NCBI GenBank assembly: GCA_024583055.1
Contig: CP102145.1
Span: 1,426,001 to 1,490,000 of the forward strand
Direction: 5' to 3'
From: Streptococcus suis
GTDB lineage: Bacteria; Bacillota; Bacilli; Lactobacillales; Streptococcaceae
DNA length: 64,000 nt
How positions within the stretch are numbered: the stretch's first letter is position 1; each line of letters begins with the position of its first letter. Both the position numbers and the translations under genes were made by a program. Positions 16,987 to 26,951 of the stretch are shown one piece after another. The notes under the pieces were generated by a model. That model saw only the letters and a list, made by a program, of their open reading frames with translations. It was not told the origin of the DNA and searched no databases.

Positions 16987-18507
16987 TTATTTTGCAAACT
17001 CTGCTGCCTTCATACCTGCCTGACGGCCAAATACGATAATGTCCGCCACCGCATTACCACCAATACGGTTTTGGCCGTGAACACCACCAGTAACTTCTCC
17101 AGCAGCATAGAGTCCTGTAATCGCTGAACCATCTGTCTTCAATACTTCCGCGTTTGTATTAATTTTCACACCACCCATTGTATGGTGAACGCCAGGTGCT
17201 ACTTTAATTGCATGATAAGAACCTGTATTCAAAGCATTGTCCATACCAGATGTACGACCAAACGCTGCATCATTTTTATCAGCTACAGCCTTATTCCACA
17301 CATCAAGTGTAGCTTGTAGTTTATCAGCCGGAACACCAATTTCCTTAGCTAAGTCTGCTAGAGTAGCACCAGTTTTCACAAGGCCTTTCTCTTCATACTG
17401 TGCAATTGCCTTCACACGTTCTTTTAAAGCGTCGTCAAAAATGACATAGGCATGGTTTGGATCCAAGGCATTGATGGCCGCTGAAACTTTATCTCGAGTT
17501 TCCAATTCATTAACGAAGCGATCACCATTTGCATCGACAAGAATAGCACCTTCCCCACGAACAGCTTCCGTAATCAAGTAAGAAGTTTCTTGCTCAACAG
17601 TTGGGTGAATTTGGATTTGTTCCATATCAACTGTTGCTGCACCTTTTGATTCCGCAAGAGCAATACCATCACCAGTTGAACCTTCTTGGTTGGTCGTCAC
17701 GTACCCCTCCAATGCTGGATTTAATTTGGCAACCATCTCTAAATCCGCGCCAAAACCACCTGTAGCTAATACCACTGCCTTAGCTGAAATTTTCTTGGTT
17801 TCACCAGCAATCTCAACTTCAACACCTGTTACAGCCCCGTCTTTATCTTGGAGTTTTGTAACATCTGCATTAACAAAAATTGGTACTTCACGTTCAACAA
17901 GATTGTGGTAAAGACCATTTACCAAGTAGCCACCAACAGCTGAACCATCTGCTGGACGGTGTGTACGTTTTTCACTCATACCACCTGTAGTAGTCAAGTT
18001 ACTAAGAGTAATACCCAACCCATCCAACCAGTCAATTGCACTAGCTGAATTGTCGACAAGATAACGAAGCAATTCGGGATCGTTTGTTCCCTTACCACCC
18101 TTCAAAGTTTCTTCATAGAATTTATCATTTGTATCAGCAATTCCTTCTGCTTCCTGGAATTTGGTTTGAGAAGCATTCATGCCGGCTGATGATTTAGCAG
18201 TATTACCACCAATAACTGGCATTTTTTCTAATAATACTACGCTAGCACCTGCATCTTTTGCTGAAATTGCAGCAGACATCCCTGCTCCACCAGAACCCAC
18301 GACGATTACATCATAGCTGTCTTTCAATTCGGATGGATCCGTGTATTCCTTCACGGATGCACCAGAAACGGCTTCTTCTTTAGAAGATGAAGTTGTTGTA
18401 CTAGACGTCGTTGACGTAGCTGAATTCTCTGCTTTACCACCGCAAGCAACCAAAAATAGAGCTGCAAGAAAAGCAAAAACAATACGTAACCATAGGTTTT
18501 TCTTCAT
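16987..18507 (-). CDS. Extracytoplasmic flavocytochrome c-type reductase lipoprotein (fumarate reductase-like)
   Basis: A 506-residue FAD-binding protein of the flavocytochrome c / UrdA / FrdA family. It is a lipoprotein (LVAC, Cys22), so it works on the outer face. The FAD motif GSGGAGMSAAISAKDAGA lies near residues 71-88. Catalytic fumarate reductase signatures are all present: IHPT, TEAVRGEG, ETRDKVS, HHTMGG and NRIGGNA. No full FMN-binding domain is found, but the linker carries EAVSGAS (residues 45-51), which resembles the acceptor motif for covalent FMN attachment. Electron donor and true acceptor (fumarate, urocanate, other) are unknown. A gene for a thioredoxin-like membrane protein lies upstream. 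Confidence 0.85.
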   Translation of the reverse strand: MKKNLWLRIVFAFLAALFLVACGGKAENSATSTTSSTTTSSSKEEAVSGASVKEYTDPSELKDSYDVIVVGSGGAGMSAAISAKDAGASVVLLEKMPVIGGNTAKSSAGMNASQTKFQEAEGIADTNDKFYEETLKGGKGTNDPELLRYLVDNSASAIDWLDGLGITLSNLTTTGGMSEKRTHRPADGSAVGGYLVNGLYHNLVEREVPIFVNADVTKLQDKDGAVTGVEVEIAGETKKISAKAVVLATGGFGADLEMVAKLNPALEGYVTTNQEGSTGDGIALAESKGAATVDMEQIQIHPTVEQETSYLITEAVRGEGAILVDANGDRFVNELETRDKVSAAINALDPNHAYVIFDDALKERVKAIAQYEEKGLVKTGATLADLAKEIGVPADKLQATLDVWNKAVADKNDAAFGRTSGMDNALNTGSYHAIKVAPGVHHTMGGVKINTNAEVLKTDGSAITGLYAAGEVTGGVHGQNRIGGNAVADIIVFGRQAGMKAAEFAK

Positions 18508-18602
18508 AAGTTCCTCCTGTTTGTTGAGATATTCACATTATATCATTTTGTTTAATTTATTTCAATATATATTCTAAAGGAACAAATGAAATTGTGCAGT
18601 AA

Positions 18603-18635
18603 AACCAAAAATGCACAAGCTATTGCCAGTGCATT
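18603..18635 (-). terminator. Terminator after the thioredoxin-like gene
   Basis: AATGCAC (18610-18616) and GTGCATT (18629-18635) form a stem on the minus strand followed by TTTTGGTTTT. It separates the thioredoxin-like gene from the flavoprotein gene. Confidence 0.6.
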
Positions 18636-18648
18636 CTTATTACTTGTC

Positions 18649-19101
18649 TTATTTGTCGAATTGTGCAAAAAATTGCTCAATTTCTTCTATTGTAGCCTGA
18701 CTACCTTTTTGAAGTATGGAAACTGCTTTTCCTCCTTCAATATATAACAAGCTTGGAACCGTTTCGATACCACTTGCCTTTAGAAACTGCTCTAATTGAC
18801 CAGTTGGATCTTCTTCACTATCCAAATAATAGACAGTTTGTTGTGTTTGTTCAACTGTTTGACTCAATTTGGGAACAAAGGCTCTACAATATTGACAAGA
18901 TTCCCGACCAACATACAAGAAAAATGAATCCTTGTTTGCTAATTTATTCTCTACTTGGTCAATACTTAGTTCTTGATAAGACTTAACAGCTTCCGCATAT
19001 TCAGACGCAGCATTAACAGGTTGACTTGTTGACTTGACAAAGTAAATGATTGATGTCAGACCGAGAATGACTAGTACAATGCCAATGAATTTTCGTACCA
19101 T
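18649..19101 (-). CDS. Membrane-anchored thioredoxin-like protein
   Basis: A 150-residue protein with one N-terminal membrane segment (residues ~5-22) and an exported thioredoxin fold. The redox site is ESCQYCRAF (CxxC) and the cis-proline loop is ETVPSLLY. It resembles the bacteriocin transport accessory (PedC/Bta) type, but no bacteriocin genes are nearby. It probably reduces or oxidises disulfides outside the membrane. It lies between rpsD and the flavoprotein gene, with its own AGGAGG ribosome-binding site. Confidence 0.8.
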   Translation of the reverse strand: MVRKFIGIVLVILGLTSIIYFVKSTSQPVNAASEYAEAVKSYQELSIDQVENKLANKDSFFLYVGRESCQYCRAFVPKLSQTVEQTQQTVYYLDSEEDPTGQLEQFLKASGIETVPSLLYIEGGKAVSILQKGSQATIEEIEQFFAQFDK

Positions 19102-19160
19102 TTTTCCTCCTAATTGATATGGAAAAAGCCCAGAATAGGGCTTTTAACTTTGAACAAATC

Positions 19161-19772
19161 TTAGAGCATTTTGTTGTAGAATTCTACGACAAGTGCTTCG
19201 TTGATTTCTGGGTTGATTTCATCGCGCTCTGGCAAGCGAGTCAATGAACCTTCCAATTTTTCAGCATCGAATGATACGAAAGCTGGACGGCCAAGAGTTG
19301 CTTCAACAGCCTCAAGGATAGCTGGAACTTTGATTGACTTCTCACGAACTGAGATTACTTGACCAACTTCAACGCGGTATGAAGGGATGTCAACGCGTTT
19401 GCCGTCAACAAGGATGTGACCGTGGTTTACGAATTGACGTGCTTGACGACGAGTAGTTGCCAAACCAAGACGGTACACAACGTTGTCCAAACGACGCTCC
19501 AAAAGAAGCATGAAGTTGAAACCAAGAGTACCTTGTTTGATTTTAGTTGCTTGTACGAACAAGTTACGGAATTGTTTTTCACCCAAACCGTAAGAGAAAC
19601 GCAATTTTTGTTTCTCAGCCAATTGCAAACCGTATTCTGACAATTTAGATCGGTTGTTTGGTCCGTGTTGACCTGGTACGTAGTTACGACGTGCCAATTC
19701 TTTACCTGTACCTGTCAATGACAAGCCAAGACGACGAGCTTGTTTCCAAGATGGTCCTGTATAACGTGACAT
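19161..19772 (-). CDS. rpsD: 30S ribosomal protein S4
   Basis: A 203-residue primary-binding ribosomal protein that nucleates 30S assembly on 16S rRNA. The start [26 protein letters not shown] and the S4 RNA-binding domain ([31 protein letters not shown]) are diagnostic. It is a single gene with its own promoter and a ~160-base leader, and is preceded by TAGGAGG. Confidence 0.98.
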   Translation of the reverse strand: MSRYTGPSWKQARRLGLSLTGTGKELARRNYVPGQHGPNNRSKLSEYGLQLAEKQKLRFSYGLGEKQFRNLFVQATKIKQGTLGFNFMLLLERRLDNVVYRLGLATTRRQARQFVNHGHILVDGKRVDIPSYRVEVGQVISVREKSIKVPAILEAVEATLGRPAFVSFDAEKLEGSLTRLPERDEINPEINEALVVEFYNKML

Positions 19773-19935
19773 GTGTTATGTCCTCCTAAAATAAAATATA
19801 AAAATTATTTGTAGGAAATAACGTTTTAAGCAAACCTGATTCGTGCAGGAGGCCTTCATCGAAACAGCAACGATTACTCTTCTTGCTGACCTTCTGTTGA
19901 CGAGCTTCATTTTGCCCTGCTGTTATTTCGCACAA
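19773..19935 (-). promoter_or_regulatory. rpsD 5' leader
   Basis: From the predicted transcription start near 19934 to the ATG at 19772 there are ~160 untranslated bases with several short complementary segments. In Firmicutes S4 represses its own mRNA through a structured leader; that this leader does the same is inference from position and length. Confidence 0.45.
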
Positions 19936-19940
19936 AGATT

Positions 19941-19977
19941 AGTATAACACAAAAAAAAGGCTCTGTAAAGCCTTTAT
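19941..19977 (-). promoter_or_regulatory. rpsD promoter overlapping the veg terminator
   Basis: On the minus strand the veg gene is followed by AAGGCT-TTACAG-AGCCTT and eight T, a terminator. The rpsD -35 TTTACA (19964-19969) falls in the loop of that hairpin and TATACT (19941-19946) is 17 bases further on, so one short segment ends one gene and starts the next. Confidence 0.75.
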
Positions 19978-19982
19978 ATTAG

Positions 19983-20234
19983 TTAATCCAAATAATGAAT
20001 CAAAATCTTCTCCGTCAAGATGTCTGAGTAGGTATAAGATTCCACAAAGGTATTGTTGGGATCCTCATACTCCACAATAAAGAGTGACTGATAGACCTCG
20101 ATAATCCGACCTTGCTTGTTTTTTTCACGCTTACGCCCATTCTCCAGGGTCAATTCCACAATTTGTCCTTCATGGTCCTTAATATCCTGTTTGATTTGCT
20201 TCATCTTGGCAACATCTGTAAATGCATCACTCAT
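19983..20234 (-). CDS. veg: Veg family protein
   Basis: An 83-residue protein of the Veg family (DUF1021), a small SH3-like fold. In Bacillus, Veg affects biofilm matrix gene expression; the role in streptococci is not settled. The core GQIVELTLENGRKREKNKQGRIIEVYQSLFIVEY matches the family in pattern and length. It begins 3 bases after the dnaB stop and is probably co-transcribed with dnaB. Confidence 0.85.
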   Translation of the reverse strand: MSDAFTDVAKMKQIKQDIKDHEGQIVELTLENGRKREKNKQGRIIEVYQSLFIVEYEDPNNTFVESYTYSDILTEKILIHYLD

Positions 20235-20237
20235 GCT

Positions 20238-21593
20238 CTATCCATCCTCTCTCTTGGAAATACTTGCAAATTTATTATACTCTTTTTGGAACATGAGTTC
20301 CACGGTGCCACGCGCACCCGAACGGTTTTTCTCGATGATAACCTCGACCGTATTATTGGGAATACCACCGTCTTCCTGCTCACCCCGCTCATAATAATCA
20401 TCACGGTAGAGGAAGGCAACAATATCCGCATCCTGCTCAATCGAACCCGATTCACGAATATCAGAAAGAACTGGACGTTTGTCCTGCCGTTGCTCAACTC
20501 CACGAGACAGCTGACTGAGGGCAATAACCGGCACTTTCAATTCCTTGGCCAGAATTTTCAGCTGACGGGAAATCTCCGAAACCTCTTGTTGCCGGTTTTC
20601 GCGACCAGTCCCTGTAATCAACTGCAAATAGTCAATCAAAATCAGACCGAGATTGCCAGTTTCTTGGGCCAATTTCCTCGACCGCGAGCGAATCTCCGTA
20701 ATTTTGATACCCGGCGTATCGTCGATATAAATGCTAGCCCGCGCTAAATTGGCTTGAGCCACCATATACTTGTTCCACTCTTCTTGAGTCAAGTGACCCG
20801 TACGAATGGCACGCGAATTGATAACCCCTTCCGAGGCCAGCATACGGTCCACCAAGCTCTCTGCACCCATTTCCAAAGAAAATATGGCGACGGTCAAGCC
20901 TAGCTTGGTCCCGATATTTTGCGCGATATTGAGGGCAAAGGCCGTTTTCCCCACCGCAGGACGGGCCGCAAGGATAATCAACTCTTCCTCGTGGAGTCCT
21001 GTCGTCATTGCATCCAGTGCAGGATAGCCCGTCGCAATCCCCGTAATGTCCGAAGTCTGCTTGGCACGGGTTTCCAGATTATCAAAGTTGATATTGAGGA
21101 CATCGTCAATCCGTTTGAAACCGCTACGGCTAGCTCCTTCGCTGACATCAATCAGGGCCTTCTCTGCATTGGCAATAATATCATCCGACCCGTCAGCTCC
21201 ATCGTAGGCCTGATTAACAGCCTCTGTCAGACGAGCAATCAACTTACGCAGGTTGGATTTCTCAGCGACAATCTTGGCATAGAACTCCGCATTGGCCGCC
21301 GTCGGTACCGAACTAATAATCTCTGCCAAATAAGCCAAGCCACCGATATTTTCCAAGTCACCATGATTGACCAAGTAGTTACGCATAGTCGTCGCATCAA
21401 TGGCCTCATTCTTGTCCGCCAACGCAATCATTGCCTTGAAAATCAGCTTATGAGCGTGCTTGAAAAAGTCTTCAGCCTCGATATACTCACGGACAAAGAC
21501 CAGCTTGCCCTCGTCTAGGAAAATGGCACCCAACACCGACTGTTCCGCTAAAATATCCTGGGGCTGTACCCTCAATTCGTCTAATTCTGCCAA
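20238..21593 (-). CDS. dnaB: Replicative DNA helicase
   Basis: A 451-residue hexameric helicase (named DnaC in Bacillus) that unwinds DNA at the fork and recruits primase. The N-terminal collar domain begins RVQPQDILAEQSVLGAIFLD; the RecA-like domain has Walker A ARPAVGKTAFAL, Walker B LILIDYLQL, and the C-terminal arginine-finger region RSGARGTVEL. It follows rplI by 40 bases and sits in the usual Firmicute cluster gdpP-rplI-dnaB. Confidence 0.97.
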   Translation of the reverse strand: MAELDELRVQPQDILAEQSVLGAIFLDEGKLVFVREYIEAEDFFKHAHKLIFKAMIALADKNEAIDATTMRNYLVNHGDLENIGGLAYLAEIISSVPTAANAEFYAKIVAEKSNLRKLIARLTEAVNQAYDGADGSDDIIANAEKALIDVSEGASRSGFKRIDDVLNINFDNLETRAKQTSDITGIATGYPALDAMTTGLHEEELIILAARPAVGKTAFALNIAQNIGTKLGLTVAIFSLEMGAESLVDRMLASEGVINSRAIRTGHLTQEEWNKYMVAQANLARASIYIDDTPGIKITEIRSRSRKLAQETGNLGLILIDYLQLITGTGRENRQQEVSEISRQLKILAKELKVPVIALSQLSRGVEQRQDKRPVLSDIRESGSIEQDADIVAFLYRDDYYERGEQEDGGIPNNTVEVIIEKNRSGARGTVELMFQKEYNKFASISKREDG

Positions 21594-21633
21594 GATTTCA
21601 CCTCCTCACCAATATGACTAAAAATCAAATAGT

Positions 21634-22086
21634 TTAAGCCTCTTTGATACTCAAATTGATGACGCCTGTTACATCCTGATAGATTTTCACAGGAACATCA
21701 ATCAAACCCAAGGCACGAATTGGGTGGTCCAATTGAATATGACGCTTGTCAATCTTGATACCAAATTGTTTTTCCAATTCCTCGGCAATCTTCTTGCTGG
21801 TAATAGAGCCGAAGGTACGTCCGTCTGGACCCACTTTTTCGACAAATTTGACCAAGGTAGCTTCCTCAGCCAGCTTTGCCTTGATGGCTTCTGCTGCTGC
21901 AACCTGCTCGGCATGGGCTTTTTCTTTTGATTTTTCTTGACCACGCAGGGCACTGATGGCCTGGGTAGTTGCCTCTTTGGCTAAGTTTTTCTTAATCAAA
22001 AAATTTTGGGCATAGCCTGTTGGCACTTCCTTGATTTCGCCTTTTTTTCCTTGGCCTTTTACGTCTGCTAAAAAGATAACTTTCAT
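21634..22086 (-). CDS. rplI: 50S ribosomal protein L9
   Basis: A 150-residue two-domain ribosomal protein linked by a long helix. The N-terminal domain [31 protein letters not shown] is diagnostic. It lies 10 bases after gdpP and before dnaB, the order common in Firmicutes. Confidence 0.98.
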   Translation of the reverse strand: MKVIFLADVKGQGKKGEIKEVPTGYAQNFLIKKNLAKEATTQAISALRGQEKSKEKAHAEQVAAAEAIKAKLAEEATLVKFVEKVGPDGRTFGSITSKKIAEELEKQFGIKIDKRHIQLDHPIRALGLIDVPVKIYQDVTGVINLSIKEA

Positions 22087-22096
22087 CTATTCTCTC

Positions 22097-24061
22097 CTAA
22101 CTTTCACTAAGTTCCTGACGAATCGTATCCGTCAATTTATCATAGACTTGATCCATTGTAAGGTCGTAGACTTGGGCTGCAGCCAGGTTAAAGTGACCGC
22201 CTCCGCCCATTTCTTCCATAATCCGCTGGACATTGATTTTACTGTGGCTTCTTGCAGAAATCGCCACATAATCTTGGGTATTTTCCGTCAGAACAAAGAC
22301 TGCCTCAATGCCTGCCATATCCAAAATGGTATCCGCAGCCTTACTTGGAACGACTGTATCGTACTTGGTTCCTTCCTTGCCACGGGCAATGACGATTTGG
22401 GGTTCAAACCGCTGTCCTTGCAAAATCAGCTCGTTAATCTGACGGTATTCATCAAATTCTGTCGCTGAAATCTGCTGAATTTCCAGACTATCACTACCGC
22501 GAGTACGCAGATAGCTAGCCACATCGAAGGTCCGACTGGTCACGCGCGAGGTAAAATTCTTGGTGTCCAGCATAATCCCCGCCATCAACAAGCTTGACTG
22601 AAGACGATTAAGCTTGTGGCGCTTGTCATTCTGGAATTGAATAAGCTCTGTCACCAACTCACTGGCTGAACTTGCACCACTCTCGATATAGGTCAAGATA
22701 GCATTATCAGGGAAATCCGTATCTCTACGATGGTGGTCTACGACTATAACCTGGGTAAACAAATCATACAATTCCTTATCCAAGGTCAAGCCAATCTTAG
22801 AATGATCCACCATGATCATCAGAGAGTGGGAAGTAACCATCTGCTTGGCTTCTTGAATTGTAAGCAGGTTCGAACAATTCTCATCGCTCAATTTTTTTAT
22901 CGCACGAACAATATCCGGGGCCATCTCATCGGGATTATAGACCGTATAGGCATTGTTCATGATATTTTGCGCAAAATACTGCATCCCAACAGAGGAGCCC
23001 AGAGCATCCATATCCAAGTTTCGATGTCCGACTACAAACACCGCATCGACTGACTTGAGCTTATCAGACACCGCTGTCATCATGGCACGAGTACGGGTAC
23101 GAGTACGTTTTACAGATGATGCTGAGCCGCCACCAAAAAAGAGCGGTTGTTTACGGTCGTCATTCTCTTTGACAACAGCCTGGTCACCACCACGGACCTC
23201 TGCCATGTTCAGATTTTGCAGGGCAACTTGACCAATTTGATGATGGTTGGTTGTCCCGTAAGCCAACCCCATACTAAGCGTTAGGCTTAATTCTAACTTT
23301 TTAGCCTCTTCACGAAACTTGTCAATGACCGAAAATTTATCTTCAATCAAACTTTCCAAAACACCGTAGTCCGTGAAAAAATAAAAACGATCCATAGAAC
23401 CACGGCGGTAGTAAATGCCATAACCATTACAAAAATCGGACACAAACTGAGCCAAGAAAGAATTGACCTGGCTAATCTGAGAATCCGTTATTGTATCCTC
23501 CAGCTCATCATAGTTATCCACCGAAATGATCCCGATAACTGGTCGACTGCCAATCAAACTATTGGTTGCAGAATATTCATTGGAGGCATCAAAAAAGTAA
23601 AATAAGCCCTGTTCAAAATCAACATTGACCGCATAGCGTTTTCCAGAAAAATTAGCATAAACCCTATCTTCATCTAGACCGACATCAATAATTTCACGTA
23701 GCTTTTTCTGGTCAAATTCACCATTTTCCTGAGCGAAAATCAACTCCGCAAAAGGATTAAACCACTCGACTTGATTGGTCTCTGCTTGAACCTTAATCAC
23801 ACCGATCGGCATCTGATCCAAAAGCTTCATGAGACCAGAATTTGCCTGACTATTTAAATATTCAATCTGCTCCAGTTCGCTAAATTCATAGGAATGTTTC
23901 TGATAAATAAAGAGCGCAACTAAGACAATTAAGCTCAGTAAAAGCGCAAAAATTGTGAGGACGCTTGTCGGAAAAATGCGGTGAATAACAGCCACTAGTC
24001 CAAACAAAATCAGTCCAATCATGACAAAATGAATTGTCGAAAATCGAAATTTTTTCATCAC
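22097..24061 (-). CDS. gdpP: Cyclic-di-AMP phosphodiesterase GdpP
   Basis: A 654-residue membrane enzyme that hydrolyses c-di-AMP to pApA, setting cell-wall, potassium and stress responses. Two N-terminal membrane helices (residues ~10-55) are followed by a PAS-like domain, a degenerate GGDEF domain (~residues 170-300) and the DHH/DHHA1 phosphodiesterase. The DHH motifs read VVGHRNLDMDALGSS, VDHS and VVDHHRRD, and the DHHA1 end GGGGHFNLAAAQ is intact. It leads gdpP-rplI-dnaB-veg. Start at 24061 follows AGAGGTTAG. Confidence 0.95.
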   Translation of the reverse strand: MMKKFRFSTIHFVMIGLILFGLVAVIHRIFPTSVLTIFALLLSLIVLVALFIYQKHSYEFSELEQIEYLNSQANSGLMKLLDQMPIGVIKVQAETNQVEWFNPFAELIFAQENGEFDQKKLREIIDVGLDEDRVYANFSGKRYAVNVDFEQGLFYFFDASNEYSATNSLIGSRPVIGIISVDNYDELEDTITDSQISQVNSFLAQFVSDFCNGYGIYYRRGSMDRFYFFTDYGVLESLIEDKFSVIDKFREEAKKLELSLTLSMGLAYGTTNHHQIGQVALQNLNMAEVRGGDQAVVKENDDRKQPLFFGGGSASSVKRTRTRTRAMMTAVSDKLKSVDAVFVVGHRNLDMDALGSSVGMQYFAQNIMNNAYTVYNPDEMAPDIVRAIKKLSDENCSNLLTIQEAKQMVTSHSLMIMVDHSKIGLTLDKELYDLFTQVIVVDHHRRDTDFPDNAILTYIESGASSASELVTELIQFQNDKRHKLNRLQSSLLMAGIMLDTKNFTSRVTSRTFDVASYLRTRGSDSLEIQQISATEFDEYRQINELILQGQRFEPQIVIARGKEGTKYDTVVPSKAADTILDMAGIEAVFVLTENTQDYVAISARSHSKINVQRIMEEMGGGGHFNLAAAQVYDLTMDQVYDKLTDTIRQELSES

Positions 24062-24123
24062 TAACCTCTGCCTGCCATTTTACCACAAATCACTAGAAAT
24101 TGCTAGCTTTCTCCAGCCAACCA

Positions 24124-24153
24124 GAAGAAAAGAACAGCCTTAGTGACTGTCCT
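24124..24153 (-). terminator. mnmG terminator
   Basis: On the minus strand AGGACAG (24147-24153) and CTGTTCT (24131-24137) pair with one G-U, then a T-rich tail follows. The stem overlaps the last codons of mnmG. Confidence 0.6.
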
Positions 24154-26056
24154 TTGATTTGTTTTTAGAAATGGAACGGCTCCGTCCTTCCAGATAGACC
24201 ATGAGTATAGAGATGTCGGCTGGATTGACACCGGAAATCCGACTAGCCTGGCCAATAGTTTCTGGTGAAATCAGCTTGAATTTCTGACGGGCTTCGGTTG
24301 CTATGGAGTCAATGTCATCCCAGTCAATGTCGGCTGGAATGCGCTTTTCTTCCATGCGTTTCATCTTCTCTACCTGGTCCAAGGCCTTGGCAATGTAACC
24401 TTCATACTTGACCTCTGTTTCAATTAATTCAATAGTCTTGGCATCCAACTCCTCTGCCGCAGGGCCGATAAAGGCTACCGCATCTGCGTAGGTCACATCT
24501 GGACGACGCATGAATTCCTTAGCAGTAAGGGCATCTGTCAAGGGCTTGAAGCCCATGGCTACGACTTTTTCATTGGTTTCCTTGATTGGCTTGAGTTTGA
24601 TAGACTCCAAGCGTTTCATTTCATTGTCAAACTGGTTTTTATGGATTTGGAAAACCTGCCAGCGTTCATCATCCACCAAGCCTACCTGACGACCAATCTC
24701 CGTCAGTCTCATATCCGCATTGTCATGACGCAAAATCAAGCGGTATTCTGCCCTACTGGTCAAGAGGCGGTAAGGCTCCACCGTTCCCTTGGTCACCAAG
24801 TCATCAATCATAACACCGATGTAACCGTCGCTTCGTTTCAAAATCAACTCAGGCTTGCCCTGAACCTTGAGGGCGGCATTGATACCAGCAACAATTCCCT
24901 GACCAGCTGCTTCTTCATAACCTGACGTTCCGTTGGTCTGACCTGCGGTAAAGAGCCCTGAAATCTTCTTGGTTTCCAGCGTCGCCCGCAACTGGTGCGG
25001 CATGACCATATCGTACTCGATAGCATAGCCTGTCCGCATCATTTGAGAATTTTCCAAACCTTTAATGGAGTGAATCAAGTTCTGCTGTACATCTTCTGGC
25101 AGACTGGTTGACAGCCCTTGAACATAAATTTCATCGGTGTTGCGACCTTCTGGCTCTAGGAAAAGCTGATGACGTTCCTTATCCGCAAAACGCACAATCT
25201 TGTCCTCTATAGACGGGCAATAACGGGGCCCAATCCCCTTGACAATGCCTGAAAACATAGGTGCTCGGTGAAGATTGCTGTTGATAATTTCATGGCTGGT
25301 CGCATTGGTGTAGGTCAGCCAGCAAGGAATTTGATCCTGTAAATAATCCTCATCCTTGGACAAGAATGAAAAATGGTTTGGCTTTTCATCGCCTGGTTGA
25401 ATTTCCGTTTCTTCGTAGTTAATCGTGCGAGCATTGACACGCGGTGGCGTTCCTGTCTTGAAACGACCGATTTCAAGCCCCAATTCTTTCAGGTTATCCG
25501 CCAGCGTGATAGAAGCCAAACTGTTGTTAGGACCTGACGAATACTTGAGGTCACCGATGATAATCTCACCACGCAAGGCTGTACCCGTCGTCACCACAAC
25601 TGCCTTGGCTGAGAATTTCTGGTTGGTAGCCGTGCGGACACCAATTACCTTGCCCTCTTCCACCAAGATCTCATCAATCATAGTTTGACGTAGGGTCAGA
25701 TTTTCCTGACGCTCCACCGTCCGCTTCATCTCCGCTGCGTACTCTGTTTTATCCGCCTGAGCCCGCAAGGCACGAACAGCTGGCCCCTTACCCATATTGA
25801 GCATTTTCATCTGGATATAGGTCTTGTCAATGTTGCGGCCCATTTCGCCACCCAGGGCATCGATTTCCCTTACCACAATCCCCTTGGCAGAGCCACCAAT
25901 GGAGGGATTACAAGGCATAAAGGCCACCATATCCAAGTTAATAGTTGCAAGCAGGGTTTTACAGCCCATCCGACTGGCTGCCAATCCCGCTTCTACACCC
26001 GCATGCCCCGCACCAATCACGATGACATCATAGTTTTCTGCAAATGTGTGTGTCAT
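24140..26056 (-). CDS. mnmG: tRNA 5-carboxymethylaminomethyl-uridine synthase subunit MnmG
   Basis: A 638-residue FAD enzyme that with MnmE modifies wobble uridine 34 of several tRNAs. The N-terminal FAD motif [17 protein letters not shown] and the signatures [12 protein letters not shown] and [27 protein letters not shown] are clear. Its ATG overlaps the stop of the preceding NUDIX gene by 4 bases. mnmA, which thiolates the same base, lies upstream beyond the three NUDIX genes. Confidence 0.97.
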   Translation of the reverse strand: MTHTFAENYDVIVIGAGHAGVEAGLAASRMGCKTLLATINLDMVAFMPCNPSIGGSAKGIVVREIDALGGEMGRNIDKTYIQMKMLNMGKGPAVRALRAQADKTEYAAEMKRTVERQENLTLRQTMIDEILVEEGKVIGVRTATNQKFSAKAVVVTTGTALRGEIIIGDLKYSSGPNNSLASITLADNLKELGLEIGRFKTGTPPRVNARTINYEETEIQPGDEKPNHFSFLSKDEDYLQDQIPCWLTYTNATSHEIINSNLHRAPMFSGIVKGIGPRYCPSIEDKIVRFADKERHQLFLEPEGRNTDEIYVQGLSTSLPEDVQQNLIHSIKGLENSQMMRTGYAIEYDMVMPHQLRATLETKKISGLFTAGQTNGTSGYEEAAGQGIVAGINAALKVQGKPELILKRSDGYIGVMIDDLVTKGTVEPYRLLTSRAEYRLILRHDNADMRLTEIGRQVGLVDDERWQVFQIHKNQFDNEMKRLESIKLKPIKETNEKVVAMGFKPLTDALTAKEFMRRPDVTYADAVAFIGPAAEELDAKTIELIETEVKYEGYIAKALDQVEKMKRMEEKRIPADIDWDDIDSIATEARQKFKLISPETIGQASRISGVNPADISILMVYLEGRSRSISKNKSKDSH

Positions 26057-26514
26057 GTTGTTTTCTCCTTCATGTTCATAATGTGTGTAACTTGTCCACT
26101 CCAGTTTGGCAATTCCTCTGCCAGAAAAACTGGTACGACATCTAGGTTGACAAGCTTGTCAAGTGCAATCCATTCACACGTTTGTTTTAATTGGCCTTCA
26201 ATCATCTTCTCAGGCATTTCTCCAACAGGCTCCACGATAAAATGAAGCTCGATATTGTGAAAGTCTATACCTTCATGTGTAAATTGATTTTCAACAACAA
26301 AAGCCAATTGATTGACACGACTGTCAACCCCTAATTCTTCTTTAACTTCTCGAACAGCCGCATCCGCTGCTACCTCATTGACCTCAACTGCACCGCCAAT
26401 GGTATAATAACGGCCCTTATTATCTTTGGTCAGGAAAATCTTCCCATCCTTTATAATCAATGCAGTCGCTCGAACACCAAAAATTTGGTTGTCAACTCTG
26501 GTTCTGAAATCCAT
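26053..26514 (-). CDS. NUDIX hydrolase (third of three)
   Basis: A 153-residue NUDIX enzyme with an intact box [25 protein letters not shown] (G-x5-E-x7-REVxEELGV, read from residue ~50). The N-terminus [28 protein letters not shown] is strongly alike to that of the gene at 26952-27404, so the two are paralogues. It starts 23 bases inside the end of the preceding NUDIX gene and ends 4 bases inside mnmG. The substrate, a nucleoside diphosphate derivative by family, is unknown. Confidence 0.85.
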   Translation of the reverse strand: MDFRTRVDNQIFGVRATALIIKDGKIFLTKDNKGRYYTIGGAVEVNEVAADAAVREVKEELGVDSRVNQLAFVVENQFTHEGIDFHNIELHFIVEPVGEMPEKMIEGQLKQTCEWIALDKLVNLDVVPVFLAEELPNWSGQVTHIMNMKEKTT

Positions 26515-26935
26515 TTATCCTTCTCTTTTCTAAAATTTCGTCCAGATATGGAACTAAGTTTTTCTTATTTTTATCGGTAGGAGCTAACCATAGAAAATCT
26601 GTATGCTCTTCTGGGTCAAGAAGAATAGTTTTTGGTTGTTCAGGAAGTGTCACTTCATAGACTAGACTTGTAAACACCGTCTGTTTTTCTTCATCAAACT
26701 GACTATCTTCATGGATAATGATCAGATTTTCCTTTTCTATCGAAATACCTGTTTCTTCAAAACACTCTCTCACTGCAGCATCACGGGGCAATTCATTCTC
26801 TTCGACACGACCGCCTGGAATGTCCCAATATTGAGGAAAAACATTGGGTTTGCCACGCTTAGTCTGCGAACGCTGAATAATCAAATGGCTGTCTGCAACA
26901 GTCAGTAAAACATGGGCGATCAGTTTGACAGGCAT
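26492..26935 (-). CDS. NUDIX hydrolase (second of three)
   Basis: A 147-residue NUDIX enzyme with box GGRVEENELPRDAAVRECFEETGIS. Its N-terminus MPVKLIAHVLLTVADSHLIIQRSQTKRGKPNVFPQYWDIPGG places it in a MutT/8-oxo-dGTPase-like or general dNTP-cleaning branch, different from its two neighbours. It is read in a tight unit with both, with 16 bases before and an overlap after. Confidence 0.85.
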   Translation of the reverse strand: MPVKLIAHVLLTVADSHLIIQRSQTKRGKPNVFPQYWDIPGGRVEENELPRDAAVRECFEETGISIEKENLIIIHEDSQFDEEKQTVFTSLVYEVTLPEQPKTILLDPEEHTDFLWLAPTDKNKKNLVPYLDEILEKRRINGFQNQS

Positions 26936-26951
26936 GGTTTCCTCCGCTACT

